This document shows, one piece after another, positions 22,566-34,930 of a stretch of 64,000 nucleotides of DNA (the stretch's first letter is position 1; each line of letters starts with the position of its first letter). The notes beneath the pieces were generated by a model. The model was not told the DNA's origin, did not search any database, and saw only the letters and a list, made by a program, of their open reading frames with translations. A program made the position numbers and the translations under genes. Location of the stretch: positions 4,768,518 through 4,832,517 of the forward strand of contig CAJINV010000004.1 in NCBI GenBank assembly GCA_905178155.1. The letters run 5' to 3'. This stretch comes from Amoebophrya sp. A120. Lineage: Eukaryota; Sar; Dinophyceae; Syndiniales; Amoebophryaceae.

Positions 22566-23211
22566 TTGTTGCGATTCTTTCTAGACATTGACATACTAGA
22601 TTGATAGCGTATCTAGTGTTGGACGCTTCTAGGTCCGAGAAAGTTTCGGCCGCTCGTGTTGCGGTCTGTCGCCGTCCTCATGGGGAGGTGCAACTAAGCC
22701 TCGGCAGTGCCATGCTTGCCCTCCTTTGGCGTGGCGATCGCGTGCGCCTAGTCGGCCCATGGCGACTCTACTTGAATGAGCCGGCTTTTAGACGGGCATG
22801 GACGCAGCGGAAGCACAAGGAGACAGCATGCAGAAGTGCTCCGGCTCGGCTCAGGGTCAATTGTTCTTGTGGGAGGGGTGCGCATTTTGACGGGTGTCTC
22901 TCTTGTGCCTGAGATTGTTGGTTGGTACGATAAGCAAGAGTGAGTGAGAGCCCGACGCTTCGCTCCTGATGATGAGCGTCAAACTTGCTGGGTCGGCCAA
23001 AGTGTTGCAATTTTGTCCTTTCTTGCCGGGCATAGGAATGATTCTGGCAAGTGTGGTAGACCAAACCGTCAAAGGCAGAGCAGGTTGTCTCTGAACGTCT
23101 TGCGAACTGTGTAGTGTGAAGTGTTTCCGTTTTGGTGAAGCAGATGGAGGTATACTCCCACAAGGAGACTGTTGTCACAAGGTAATAAAGTTGGAGCAGA
23201 CGGCGCAAAAA
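22566..23211. other. Spacer and 5' region of coiled-coil gene
   Basis: Composition returns to normal. The frame of the next gene stays open upstream of its chosen ATG, back to an ATG at 23116, so a longer N-terminus or a 5' UTR intron is possible. Nothing else was recognised. Confidence 0.4.
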
Positions 23212-26200
23212 ATGACATCATTCGTAAACTCCACCCGCATGCAGCAGCAGCGACCGCGGCGCACCCGCATGGCGGTGCCGATTCCGCTGGCCGTGGAGCG
23301 CTTCGGTGGCGACGTGGACATGGCAGGGGAGGATGATGATCTACCGGGAGATGAAAATCCACCCGTTGACACAGCACAAAACCCCGCGATCAACGAGTCG
23401 GTGGATACGGTTTTTGCCTCTACTGAGAAGGAAAAACTCCGTTTGTCTTCCGCTGCAGCGGCAGGCTTTGGAGAAGGACTGTTGAAACAAGCGGGAGCAG
23501 CAGCACCGTCATCGTCATCGCGCCAGTTCTTTCTCAGCAACAGCCTGACTCCCGGAGCTCCGCATCAATCAGCACAACAACAACAGCTCCTGAAGGATTC
23601 GACGCGCATGCACCAGTACAACCGGGGATCGCTGAGTGCCACGGTGCTGATGGGATCGACCGCGATCCAGCCTTCCACCATCACTTCCGGAGGGGGAAGT
23701 AACTTTCCGATGAAAAATTCTGACTCAGGCCTCCCTGCTGCAACCGACTTCTTCAGTCCAGACGGCCGGGTGAACAATTTGAACAACCGGGCAGATGACA
23801 ATTTTCTGAGCCGCCAGGTGGATCACCTGCTGGCAGAGCTGTTTACCCGCAACGCAGAGCTGGAGAACTTGAAGAAAAAACTTTACGGTGGGGGATCTTC
23901 CGGGGCAGGTGGTGGCCCAGCAGGTCAACCCGACACCCGAACTTCGACTAAGACGAGCCAGGTGGGTGCTACAGCCGCAGGCGTGCCGATCGGGAAAGAC
24001 CAGCAAGTTGCTGAAGAAGATGAGGAAATTCCCGAGGAACTGTCGTACCAACACCTGCTCCCAATGTCGCCAGAGAATGTCGCAAGAAGTCCTCGCGGCG
24101 CAGCAGGGCGGGACAGCAAATCGAATTCGCCTGGTGACGAGAAAGAAAACACCAAACCACTGTCCGTCTCCGAGCGGGTCGCGGCCTTGGAAGCGAGGCG
24201 GTTACTGAATAAAGACGAGGTAAACCCTGTTGACGGCACGAATTTCACGAAGCTCCAGGCCGTGAAAGCCGAGTCGGAGATGCTGGAGAAATTGAAGATG
24301 AAAAGCCAGATCGAAACCCTGCAGAAGCAAAAGGACGAGATCGCGGCGGAGATGCAGAAAAAAGTTTGTGACACCGAGGACGCAACTAGGACCGCGTTGC
24401 GGGAGCAGCATGAGAAACAGGTGAAGAATTTGCAGGAACGGGCGGAAGAGCAGGAGGGGCAGTGGAAAGTCGAAGAGAAAAACTTGCGGGAAGAGAAATT
24501 GCAATTGCTGGAGAAGGTACATATAGTGTTACTGATGAAGACACTTGCAAACTTGCAAAATTATGCAGCAGCACTTTAACAGTAGCGATATGTTGACGCA
24601 GAGGCCAAGTGGTCTCTTGTTCAACGATAAATCTCCTATTATGTTGCAATTTTACCAACTATCAGGTCACCCTCCTGCAGCAGGAGAAAGACTGGGTGGA
24701 GAAACGACGAGACGCGATCGAGGAAGAAAAAACGGAACTGCATCAGAAATGGCTCCTTGCCGTGAAGGAGGCGGAGGACGCGGAACGCCGGCTGGCGGAC
24801 AGGATCACGAACCACGGGAAGGAGATCCAGGAGTTGGAAGCGGTAAGGAAAGCGGATTTGATGCAGTTTGAGAAACAGATGGAGCAGCACGTGGACAGCG
24901 AGGTGGAAAAATTGACCAATTTCTTCGCAACAGCGGAGAAGAAGAAGTTTCTTGGAACAGAAGGAGGACTACGTGATCCCCTGCGCTTGCTGCACTCAAG
25001 CAGCTTCGAGAAGATTGGAGGAACAACGTCTAGCGGGGCCGGCACTTCAAAGAGGAGCACTGCGGGCCATCATCTTCGAGAAGATGTTGTTGAAAACAAC
25101 AAGCAGAAGACTTCATCTGCCACCTCCGCGAAGAAAAAAGAGATGAGAAGCAGCGATGATAAAAATCCGCTTGCTTCCTCCATCGAGGGCGCGCCCACCG
25201 AGTTGTCCAGCGACTCATCCATGCGATTCAGCTTGGACGCAGACAGCGGTTGTATGGTGGCCAAGTCAGCAAAAAACTCGCACGTCATCTCCACGGGGCA
25301 CACGCAGTGGAGGCCGAAGATGAGAAGTGGAACTAGTAAAAACTCGCAAGCGGAAGATCATTATGAGGAAGCACCAGGGGAGCCAACGCTAGTCAAGGTC
25401 TTCAGCCCCCGTGGTACTTCTGGAGCTGCTGCTGCGTCAACTACATCTCCTGACGAAGATATCGGTGTCGCGACCGAATCACGACTTAATGCCGGCGGCC
25501 CGGGTCTGCAGGTTCAGATCAAACCCGGGGACAAAGTCATCAACCTGAACATTCGAACAACAGGTTCTCAACCAATCCCCGAACCCGTCCTACAACCCCT
25601 GTCCGCAGCCGAGGAGATTGATCTCATCGGGACGAACGGCACTTCGTCGAACACCCTGTTCGGGGAATTTTCCAACAAGGTGCGGTATTTGAGCTCGGGG
25701 CTCGAAGCCTCGGCGGCGACCAAGCGGAATTTCGCGGGCAATTTGGAGCGGAATTTTTATCCTGGGGCAGGGCCGGGTGGTCTTTTGGGTGTCGGCGATC
25801 CAGATGGGGGCATGGAGGAGGAAGTGATCGGCGGAAGTAGTGCAGACGAGGATCCTGAAAATAACAAAGGAATAACGACCTCGGGCACAACTGCACAGCC
25901 ACAGTTTCTCTTCGCGTCAGATGCCGCAGCAGGAGGCTGGCCCAGCAGGCCAGAATTCGTTTCGTCGTCATTTTCGGCGTCTTCATCGAGACCCAGGCCG
26001 GCGCAAATACATGGTCAATCAGTGACGAAGCAAGAGGTGGATGATTTTTTGGGAAAGATAAACCAAGCGAGCCCGATCAAAAAGTTTTCCGACAGCGACG
26101 ATTTCTACCGGCGAAGAGCAGATCCCGTGTCCAACTCGTGGTTGCCGAATAAACATCAAACTACCGCTGGCGCTCAACATCTAACTCCGAAGCAGTTTTT

Positions 26201-28053
26201 AGACGAGTTTCTGAACAACAAGCAGGAAAGCAAGAATTCGTCCGCGAGTATGTCGGCGTCTGAATTGGAGGAAGAGCTGACGTTTGAAAAGTACAAACTG
26301 AAAAAGGAACAGGCGGAGAGAAAACAGAAACACACAACTACAGCAGCACATAGTGCAGCCACATCATCCTCCGCTGGAGTTGTTGTTCCTGATGCATACC
26401 GCCTTTCCGGGTCATACGAGCTCCCGTCTAGCTCGCGACACGTTTCTTTAACGGAGAATTACAACAGCAGGGGTGTGTTCGCGACGACAACAGCGACGAC
26501 TCTAGAAGAAGACGTGAAGAGCTGCTTCTTGGCGAGAAAAAACAAGCAAGCCACAGCAAAAACATCAACCGGAGGACAGACTACAAGCGGCACCACTCCC
26601 ACGACGTCAGCAACTACACGCACAACAACTACAACTTCCGGCGGGGGCTTGAAGACCCGAGAGCCCGGGTTTGTTGTCACTCGCACGACACAGCACCATC
26701 GTCCCGATTCGCCGTCTCTGAAACAACGAGCCGCCGCTGCGGCTGCTAGTCAACACGCTTCATCTGCTGGCGCGAGTAACAACAAGTCCACGAATGAGGC
26801 GCGCATTGAAAAATTGAGGCAGGAGCTGGAAGAGGACATTGCGAGGATAAGGTCCACCACGAACGTCTCCCAGGATTGCGATTCGAGCAATGTACAGAGT
26901 CTGATGCGGGAGATCGACGCGGATGTCGCGCGGCTGCGGACGGAGCGGGGGGAAGGGAGTGTTGGGAGCGGCATAATTGGACCACAGACGGCGGGAAGTG
27001 CGGCGGTAATATTTCAAGAACATCAACATCGCAACTCGAACTCCACACAGCATAACAAAGCAGCTGCTGGACATACATCTTCCGCATCTTCCAGTGCGGT
27101 ACTCGCGTCGAACAAGCAGACTTCTGTCACCGTCGCCACGGTGGAACTCCAGGAGCCGTCGACGTCCCACCTGTCTAGCGGGTTGGGGACTATACCGGAC
27201 GAACCTGCGCAAGCAGCGTCAGCTTCTTCCGGTGGCGGCGCCGCGACAACTAGTACACAACAGCACCATCACGGCTTCACGTTTGGGAACGACTTAGTCG
27301 GTGTGGACAATTTGAGTGTCTCCTCCATCGGGCATATCTCGCAGGAGATTTCGGACGTTCTTCCGGATGACATCTCGGGCGATATCACAGCAAAAAGTGT
27401 TAACGTTAACGGAATTTGTGATGCAGCAATGCATCGCAAGGCATAAAGATAAACATGCCAAAACTTGTAATGCATAGCATGCATATTGGGCTACATTTGT
27501 GATGCATGACTGCAATCTGTGAAAAGCGTTAACGTTAAGACTTTTCCTTGTGATAGGCGACCTCGTCCCGGAAGAGGACAGTGGGCAGGGGGCAACGCGG
27601 AGTCGCGTGGCGGCGTTGGAGAGAGAACTGGACAAAATTCTCACGGAAAAGGTTTGAGATAGAATGTTGACATGGGTTTTCACCTGTTGCTCATGGAGTT
27701 GATGTAGAGGAAGGGCGTTGTACTACGCGCAAACAGTACATCAAGATCATCTCGTATAGTGGACTCCTCCTCCACCTCGGCTCTCTATAGTGGAAGATCC
27801 GAGCGGACACGATGAGGAACCACCTCTCAAGATCTTCACCAGGCTCAGGAGTGTTGCTAAAATGTCAGTGCGGTAGTTGTATGTCCGGAGATTTCCGCTC
27901 CTGGTTCTTTTCCTGCGCCAGCTCGTTCTAACTAAAGTAGATCGCAAAAACTAAGACGAGCCAAACCGGAAACACATTCCTCATTCGCAGTTGCTTGTGG
28001 AGGACAGCACATTCGTCACGCGAGATCTTCCACGATCACTATTTGAAGTATGA
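23212..28053 (+). CDS. Disordered coiled-coil protein of unknown function
   Basis: Exons are 23212-24516, 24666-27382, 27561-27651 and 27991-28053, which sum to 1,391 residues with consistent phase. Residues 1-315 are low complexity. About 318-520 is a long Glu/Lys-rich heptad-like helix (start SERVAALEARRLL, later NLREEKLQLLEK and EKQMEQHVDSEVEKL). A second helical stretch at about 1140-1200 contains RIEKLRQELEEDIARI. The last exon encodes LLVEDSTFVTRDLPRSLFEV; it is short and relies on a GT-AG intron, and the frame would otherwise stop at 27655. The start at 23212 is the first ATG followed by typical sequence, but an in-frame ATG exists at 23116. A cytoskeletal or scaffold role is a guess. 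One introner element (27383) interrupts it. Confidence 0.72.
27383..27555. mobile_element. Introner element, GTTAACGTTAAC family (173 bp)
   Basis: The left end TATCACAGCAAAAAGTGTTA mirrors the right end, which carries GTTAACGTTAAG and then ACTTTTCCTTGTGATA. Target site GGCGA is duplicated exactly (27378-27382 and 27556-27560). Removal gives ..DISGD|LVPEEDS... The interior is nearly the same as the element at 9225 in another gene. Confidence 0.93.
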
Positions 28054-28949
28054 GGGGTAGATGTAGCGAACAAAGACAAACGATGAAGTCGAAAGATATT
28101 TGAATGAAAAACACGAGCAAAGACCTTGGTAAGTAGCCGACGCGCACACGCGTTTTATTTGCGATTTGCGCTCATGATGATGAGGTGCTATTCGCTGACG
28201 ATCAAGATATAAACTTTTATTGTCCAACAGCTTACATGAAGTAGCTGGAATGAACAAGAACACGGAAAACGAAAAGCAAATTCCAGCACACTTACCTGCT
28301 GGAACTGTTCTCGCCTTGCTGCACTGTGAGATTGATTGTTTCCTTCCCACCAAATGAAAAATTATTCTCCACAGTCGAAAAGGAAAAGCTATAAAGAAAA
28401 ATGAAAATTCTTGCAATTGTGCACGTTTTTTTTCAAGAAACCAATATAAGATCTTCACACAGACCAAATTGATGAGTTGCGCTTAAGCTTCAACACGCAT
28501 CTTTTTATTTTGACGCACATCTATAGCACTAGCAGCGCAGCAGACAGCACTATCTAAGTATCTACTAGCGCAGCTATAGAATATCTTTATGGATGAACAC
28601 GACAAATAGCATTAACAGAGTGGAAAGCGATTTCTTTATCTAGGTTACTAGCGGTATCGTCTTCAGCATCTGACTCTTACGACAAGCGATGAAAATACGA
28701 TTTCAAGAATGAGTAAACGAATAGAAATGCCCTAAAGAACCTAAGTAACCTAACCAACGCTAAGTCATCAACAGAACGATAATATTTATTTCGGACACGA
28801 TATCGATATGCACCGCCACCGCCGGTGAATCAATCAAAAAGAAGGCAAATCAGTTGATATTTACGCCAGGAGGTTTTCTCCAATTTTTTGTCTCAAAAAA
28901 CCACAAAATGACCGAACAGCGATTGCATTTGTACTCTGGCGCGCCAAAA
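28054..28949. other. AT-rich intergenic spacer
   Basis: About 900 bp of AT-rich sequence. No coding frame, introner element or RNA gene was recognised. The in-frame TTG and ATG codons just upstream of 28950 are treated as 5' UTR. Confidence 0.45.
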
Positions 28950-31900
28950 ATGAGAATTGTAGCGTTCGCACTGGTGTTCGCCCACTCCGCCGCGATCGCC
29001 GGAGGATTATCACTCAGAAGGACCGTAGGAGTTCCCTCCACGCGCGGAGATGGGAGTGTGGGCACCGCAGCGAGTGCAGATAAGAGAAAAAATCCCATTA
29101 CAAGCACAACGTCTCCTTTGAGAACTTCCGTCGACCCGCTTTCACTAGCAGGCTCTAGCACGACCGGCGGTTCGGCGGTACAGTCCTTGCACGACGTTTC
29201 CGCACCCTCCCGACCACCGGACAACAACATCACAGCGCAGCCTTCTTTTGTGAGATCCCCCACCAGCAGAGGAACTTCCAGCACAAACCCGCTGCAACTC
29301 CAACTGCAGGATCAGCCGGCGTCGACCCAGTTCCAGTCGCCGGATCATGCAGCACAACAACTGGCAGCCGTGTGCAGCAGTGCCGGAGCAATTGCAACCG
29401 CAGAGGCGAATCCGAATCCCAGCGCCAGCGGGGGCCAACACAGCTTCACCCTGATGGCGAGCCTCTTTGAAACTGTGCTCGCCCAGGCCGGTAGCGCACG
29501 AATGCCGCAAATCCCAACGATGAGCGTGAAACAGATGCAGCGGCTAGTGACGCACAGCTGCTACACACTTCTACGCCGAATGCAGCACCAACAGAGCGCC
29601 GGCTCGTCTTCCCCAGGAGCTGCACCTGGACATCAACAAGCAGAAGAGCCTTCAAGTGATCATTCCGAACAGCAGCGCACGCCTGTAGTCGGCGGCACCA
29701 CGACGACAGCTGCGACCGATGGAGCATCAAGCTTCGCAGGTGGAGCTGCAGCATCTGCTTCCGCATCTTCCCCACGTCGTGTTTCTGCCAGTGCCTTCGG
29801 GTCTGCGTCTTCATCAGGAGGTAGTTCTTCCGCGTCGTCCGACCGAAGCCCCACGTCTAGTACCCCCACACCTGCAGGCGTTGGCGCCGCGTTGCAGTTC
29901 CTTCTCGGTGTGGCGCAGGGTCTGCGTGGCGGAGGTGCCCCACCTAAGCCTTCCAAATCCTCCTCGTCCCGTCGGTCCGGCAAGAGAAGTAGTAGACCAC
30001 GCGTGCCTTCCCCGCCGGACGGGGGACCCTTGAAGCGCGTAGAACAAGTGGACGGGGGTCTGGCGAGCTTGGGGCCGTACGCAGCTCGGGCCGAAGAACC
30101 GGAACTCCTGAAGGGCGCCAGCAGTAGTGGTCTTTCCAGGGCGGGCAAGGGGATGCACAAGTCAAAGTCTTCCAGTAGTGTGAGTTGTAATCTGGCTGGT
30201 TTAGCTACAACTAGCGACGATGAGGAACAGTGTGGCAGCCGCGGCAGGCACCACCGGATGAACTCACCACCTGGACGAGGGACTAGCGCTGGCGGCAGCG
30301 GCGCGGCCGAAGTGGAGCCTCGCCCTCACTTCTCACCGCCTGACCGGTCTCGCAGTTCGTCTAGCACAAGCTTTGGAAGCGGAGTTTCCTCCCCGACGAG
30401 AGGCTCAAGCTCGCCTTTGACCGCATCCCCCTTGCGACAGTTTTCGGGTGGCAGCGGGGATAGGGGTACTGCGTCGGGATTTTCACCTCAGGGGTTGGGA
30501 CCAACAAGGTAGTATACTGCGCTTCGGCTATGAAAGATGGAGCGCAACTTTAGTGTTAGGCAAAATACAACTCAGGCGCATCGATCTTAAAACGCTCTAT
30601 GATGATCGTCTTCGTTGTTCCGTCATGTTGATGTAGTTGGTCGTGGTTTCAATTTTATCAAATTTTGATCTTCCCCCGAATAGTGATCACATGACAAGAT
30701 GGATATCACGATATGGTTATCTCAACGACAAAATTACATCACAGCGGCAGTGCGGCCAAGGACGATGAGCACTTGCTTCGAGACTTTGTTCTTCAGCCCG
30801 CTTCCGCCGACCCAAAAATGCAAGAGGAGGATCTGAAGATATTGCAGAACGAGATTGAGGCGGCGCTGCACGAGTCGCTTTTGGCAGTTACACAGTCTCC
30901 AGTCGAAGGACTAGGAAGCCCGGCGGGCGGTGCTGCACCCACATCTTCTCCGACTGCGGCATCGTTCAGCGACTCCTCGTCCGGCGATCCGGATAGCTTT
31001 CGCAGACGCGGTAGTTTGAATCAATTCTCCACCCTACAACGGTCCTTCTCTTCCGGACATGAGCTATTCAGGATTGAAGAAGAGGGGGCGCACTGCAGTT
31101 CCACATCCGCGTTCGCTTCTGAAGGTGATGCCTTTCAGCATCCCAGTGGGGAACTTGTTGGAGGCGGAGGTGCAACTAGTCCTAGTACTAGTGGGAATTG
31201 TGCTAGTACTTCTGCCTCGCGGGTCGTGGATGATGTTGTTCAGGACGTGAAAATGCTAGGATTACCAGTGCTGCCGGGAGACGGAGATCATGTTAAGGGA
31301 GATTTTCGCGACGGTTCCGAAGATGACGGCTCGTTCTTCTCCGAGGATGACAGAAGTAGAGCCGCTTCTCCTTGTTCAGCGGTTCAAGCTCCAGGTTTTT
31401 GGTACAATAATTACCGTGGAGGTCCTGGCGGAAGTACTTCTAGATCCAGGGGCCATGGGAGTACAACTTCGAAATCACGACTCGCCGAACACAGACGCAT
31501 GCGCAAGATCCCGCCGTCCTCGCAAAAGATTTCTGAAAGTACTAGCGACGAAGACTGCGAAGAAGAACTACAGGTGGAACAAGACGGAGGACAAGTGCGG
31601 CGCACCATCCGTGAAGTAGAAGACCCCGGGGCGATTTTTGTGTGCCAGACACCCATGCCGGACGTGCTTGACCACGCGCCGGGGAAGGTTCTTGGGCAGA
31701 TGTCGTTTCTGCACCGAGGAGGAGATCCACTTCCGCAGCGAAAACCATCTTCCTCTTCCCTCGCCACGACGACAACACTATTTCATCGCGAGAACAGCAC
31801 TCTTTCAAGAACGGGCAGCACCGGAAGTGCTGCCAGTGGCAGTCACACTGGACTGTCGGATCTCGTCTCGATTGCCAATGACGCGAGTATAGGACCGCCG

Positions 31901-32020
31901 CACGAGGAGGACGTGCCACCGTTCTACTTTTCTACAGGAGCAGCTGCGTCAGAGCACCAGGGGCCGTATGTGAAACAGGAGGTGCGTGGCGAAGGGACCA
32001 TTTCCAGTGGTCCGCAATAA
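28950..32020 (+). CDS. Ser-rich low-complexity protein with possible signal peptide
   Basis: Two exons, 28950-30508 and 30745-32020, joined by a GT-AG intron whose removal gives ..GLGPT|SGSAAKDD... Together they encode 944 residues. The chosen ATG opens with MRIVAFALVFAHSAAIAGG, a short hydrophobic run with small residues after it, compatible with a signal peptide; an in-frame upstream ATG at 28908 would bury it. The rest is Ser/Ala/Gly/Pro-rich with acidic patches such as SEDDGSFFSEDD and no recognised domain. No introner element is present. If the intron were not spliced, the first exon alone would end at 30512. A secreted or surface protein is possible but not shown. Confidence 0.68.
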
Positions 32021-34930
32021 AAATGATAGATTTATTTCTCAGATCATGATCAGCAAATAAGAATAACACAAAATTAAAAAGAAAAAGTGAGAGTGGTACT
32101 AGAACCCTCTGTGTGCGGCCGTCTCTGGATAAAGTCTTGGAACGTTACGCGGTGGCAAGGCGGGTCTGTCTACTTATTGTTTCACATGCTACAAACCACA
32201 CCAGCGGGACGACTTTCCTAGACCAAGAACGGCGACACGCATGAACAAAATAATGATTCCATGGAACTATAATAGAACGAAACCTCAGCGCCACATTGGG
32301 ATTCATTATTACCAGGAACAAGTACTAGCATTATAGTTTTTGAAGGTTCTTCTACAAATATGAAATCAAATATCCTGATGCAGAGCAGGCGGCGGCTGCA
32401 TTTACATATACATAGTACTCGAGCATAATTGCGGAGCAGTCTTTTGTTTCTGTATACCATGGTGATCAGTTGAACTTGCTTCGGGTTCTGATCGCGTCGA
32501 CAGTCGGCCAGAGGCGGACGGCTGGCGTAAGTATCCGTGTGATATTTTTACACATCAATTCACTAGAAGTAGAGCAGGCGGCCTCTTCTTTGTTGTATAT
32601 TTTTACATAAAAATTCGATGACACTCAGAAAGTCGCTTGCAATCGATCGACTAAAAAACGTGACAGATGAGGACTAGGAAGTAAGCAGCGGAAGAAACAC
32701 TACATCTAGAATGCGAGCCCGAGCGCGAATTCGTGTATGATCTTGTAGCGTTCAGGTGAATAAGTAGGAATACTCAGGCAGCAAGAACCCAAAAATGAGA
32801 AATGACACAATTAGCGCAAATACCATTCGCGGCAGTACTTTATTTCTGGATACGAACTGACGCCGACAAGCCGCGCGCTTTGGTTCTATCTTAGAGGCAG
32901 GAAAGCAGCTTACTTCTCTGACGTGGTCTTCGTTTTAGCTCTCTTTTCTTTAATAAAACTTGATAGTTGATACGAGTTTTTGTTTTGGTCTTCCTTCTCT
33001 GGTGCGTAGAGTTACGGGAGTACTGTATCTGTGCCTGTTATTGACATTTTCTTCGGTAGTTTTCGACGTGTGATCTCGGCTAAAAAAAGAAAAAGGCTAA
33101 AAACCAGTCCAAATGAGAATTCCGTAAGATCTTTATATTTGCGGCGTGGATGCAGCAGCAAATGCTCATTCTCGGCCGTTCTAAACAATAAAAATTGTAA
33201 AGTAAGTATTCCATCGTTCTTTGCTTTTTCTTTTCTTTCTGACTGACTTTTCTTGTGCGTCTACAGTAATAACTTGATGGAACTTTTCCAATAAAAAAGT
33301 TCAAAGTATTTGGTTACTTTGTCCTTAGAATTTTCCCGAGGTCTCGTTGCGCAAGTTCCTTCTAGTGAGTCTTTCACCAATTAGTACAGTCTGCATGTGC
33401 TAGCTGACGGCGACGCCGGATGTAGCTCTACTTCATAATTGCTTTAGCGTAGCTACACCAACATCAACATGACCATTGTCATGTCTTGATATCATGTGAA
33501 GGTATCGTTCTCGCTTTTCCTTTTACCATCGACATTGCTTGCTCCTGCCCTCTTGCTCTTGCGAAAACGAATTGTTCGTAATTATAATTTTCATCATACC
33601 GCGTCTATTTCTAAAACTAAAAGAAGTTTTGACCACGCTTCGCGAATGTTTTGACTTCTTGAGCGAACAAAAGTGGTGGTCCCTTTGAAGAAAATACTTA
33701 CTTATTTGATTTCTCCGCCATCTTTCAAAAAGCCAATAGGCATCCAGTTCCAGGCATCTTATGAAAATTGTGTGTAGATGTAGATCCTACTTTCAAGCTC
33801 CCCGCCAGTGCGGGAATTATTTTTTCAAAGCGATGCTTTTGCGCCTTGACAGCGTGTTATTGCACGTTCCTCTTCGGCGTTTCAATTCCACTCGTTCCGT
33901 AGCTCTTTTGAAAAGAAGACCGACGAAAGCTAGAAAGTCTATGCGTTTCATTTTTCAAAATCGGTTTCAGTTTATTCTTGTTTAAAGAAGAAAAAAATGT
34001 CACGATATTGTTAGGTTTTGCAAGTGACAACAGCGCGCACGACTCCACAGGCCCTAATTTTTTGAAATATTCTAGCACCGACTAACGCAAGAAAAGGACA
34101 TGCTCCTCACTGTACAAAGTCTGAACAACTTTCGACTTCTTTTTACTTAAAGAATATAGCCACCGCCACCTCCGCTATTAACTAAGCGATTGCATTTGCT
34201 CCGACGTGCTTACCCCATTGAGAACAAAGAACCTTTCCGCTTACACTGCTAGATCTTGTGCGTCAACGTCTTCCTCTCGCCGGACAGAAACTACTCGTAA
34301 AAATCGTGGTCTAGACACGATGAAGCAAAAATTTTCCCGGGGGAACGCGCTCGACGAGGACTCGCAAATAAACGAATGGAATACAACATCGAAATAATCT
34401 TCCTAATAAATGAACCAATACAAATCGTTTTCAACTTTTTTTCTCTTCTGCTGAAAAAGACATACAATAGAATCTCAAAACTTACCAAGGAACAACTCGA
34501 CGGACGACGAAATGATGACAGAGTAGAAGGGAGGTTCGCCGTGTTTTGTCTTTGCTTGTTGCTGAAGTGCGGCTTGCTTTCGCTCGTATTTGTCGTGTCT
34601 GATCTCCTTGCTTCGCAACCGCGATAGCGCGTACTAGCATCCGTCTTCACTGATGCTGATTGTCGCATTTACCACAAAAGAGATCTGCACTGTTGCCCGC
34701 TCCGCTCTATCAAACAAGTATGGATTTATTTTTCTGCTGGTGGTCAACAATACAACGTCGCTGCGCTACTTTTTTAAATCAATGCGTTTCTTGTACTTAC
34801 TCGAAGATCAGATATTGCTGTAGCGGCTGCGACCTATGCGAATTGATCAGAGTTGAAAATTGGGTTTCGTCGTCTCAACCCGACACAATTGCTTTTTCAA
34901 AGCCACTCTTCTTCCCTCCGATAAAAATGA
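32021..34930. other. Long AT-rich intergenic region
   Basis: About 2.9 kb, the longest gap with normal composition. Only short open frames with no coding character occur on either strand. No introner element, tRNA or snRNA was recognised. It may hold long UTRs, or a gene with small exons that cannot be seen without transcripts. Confidence 0.45.
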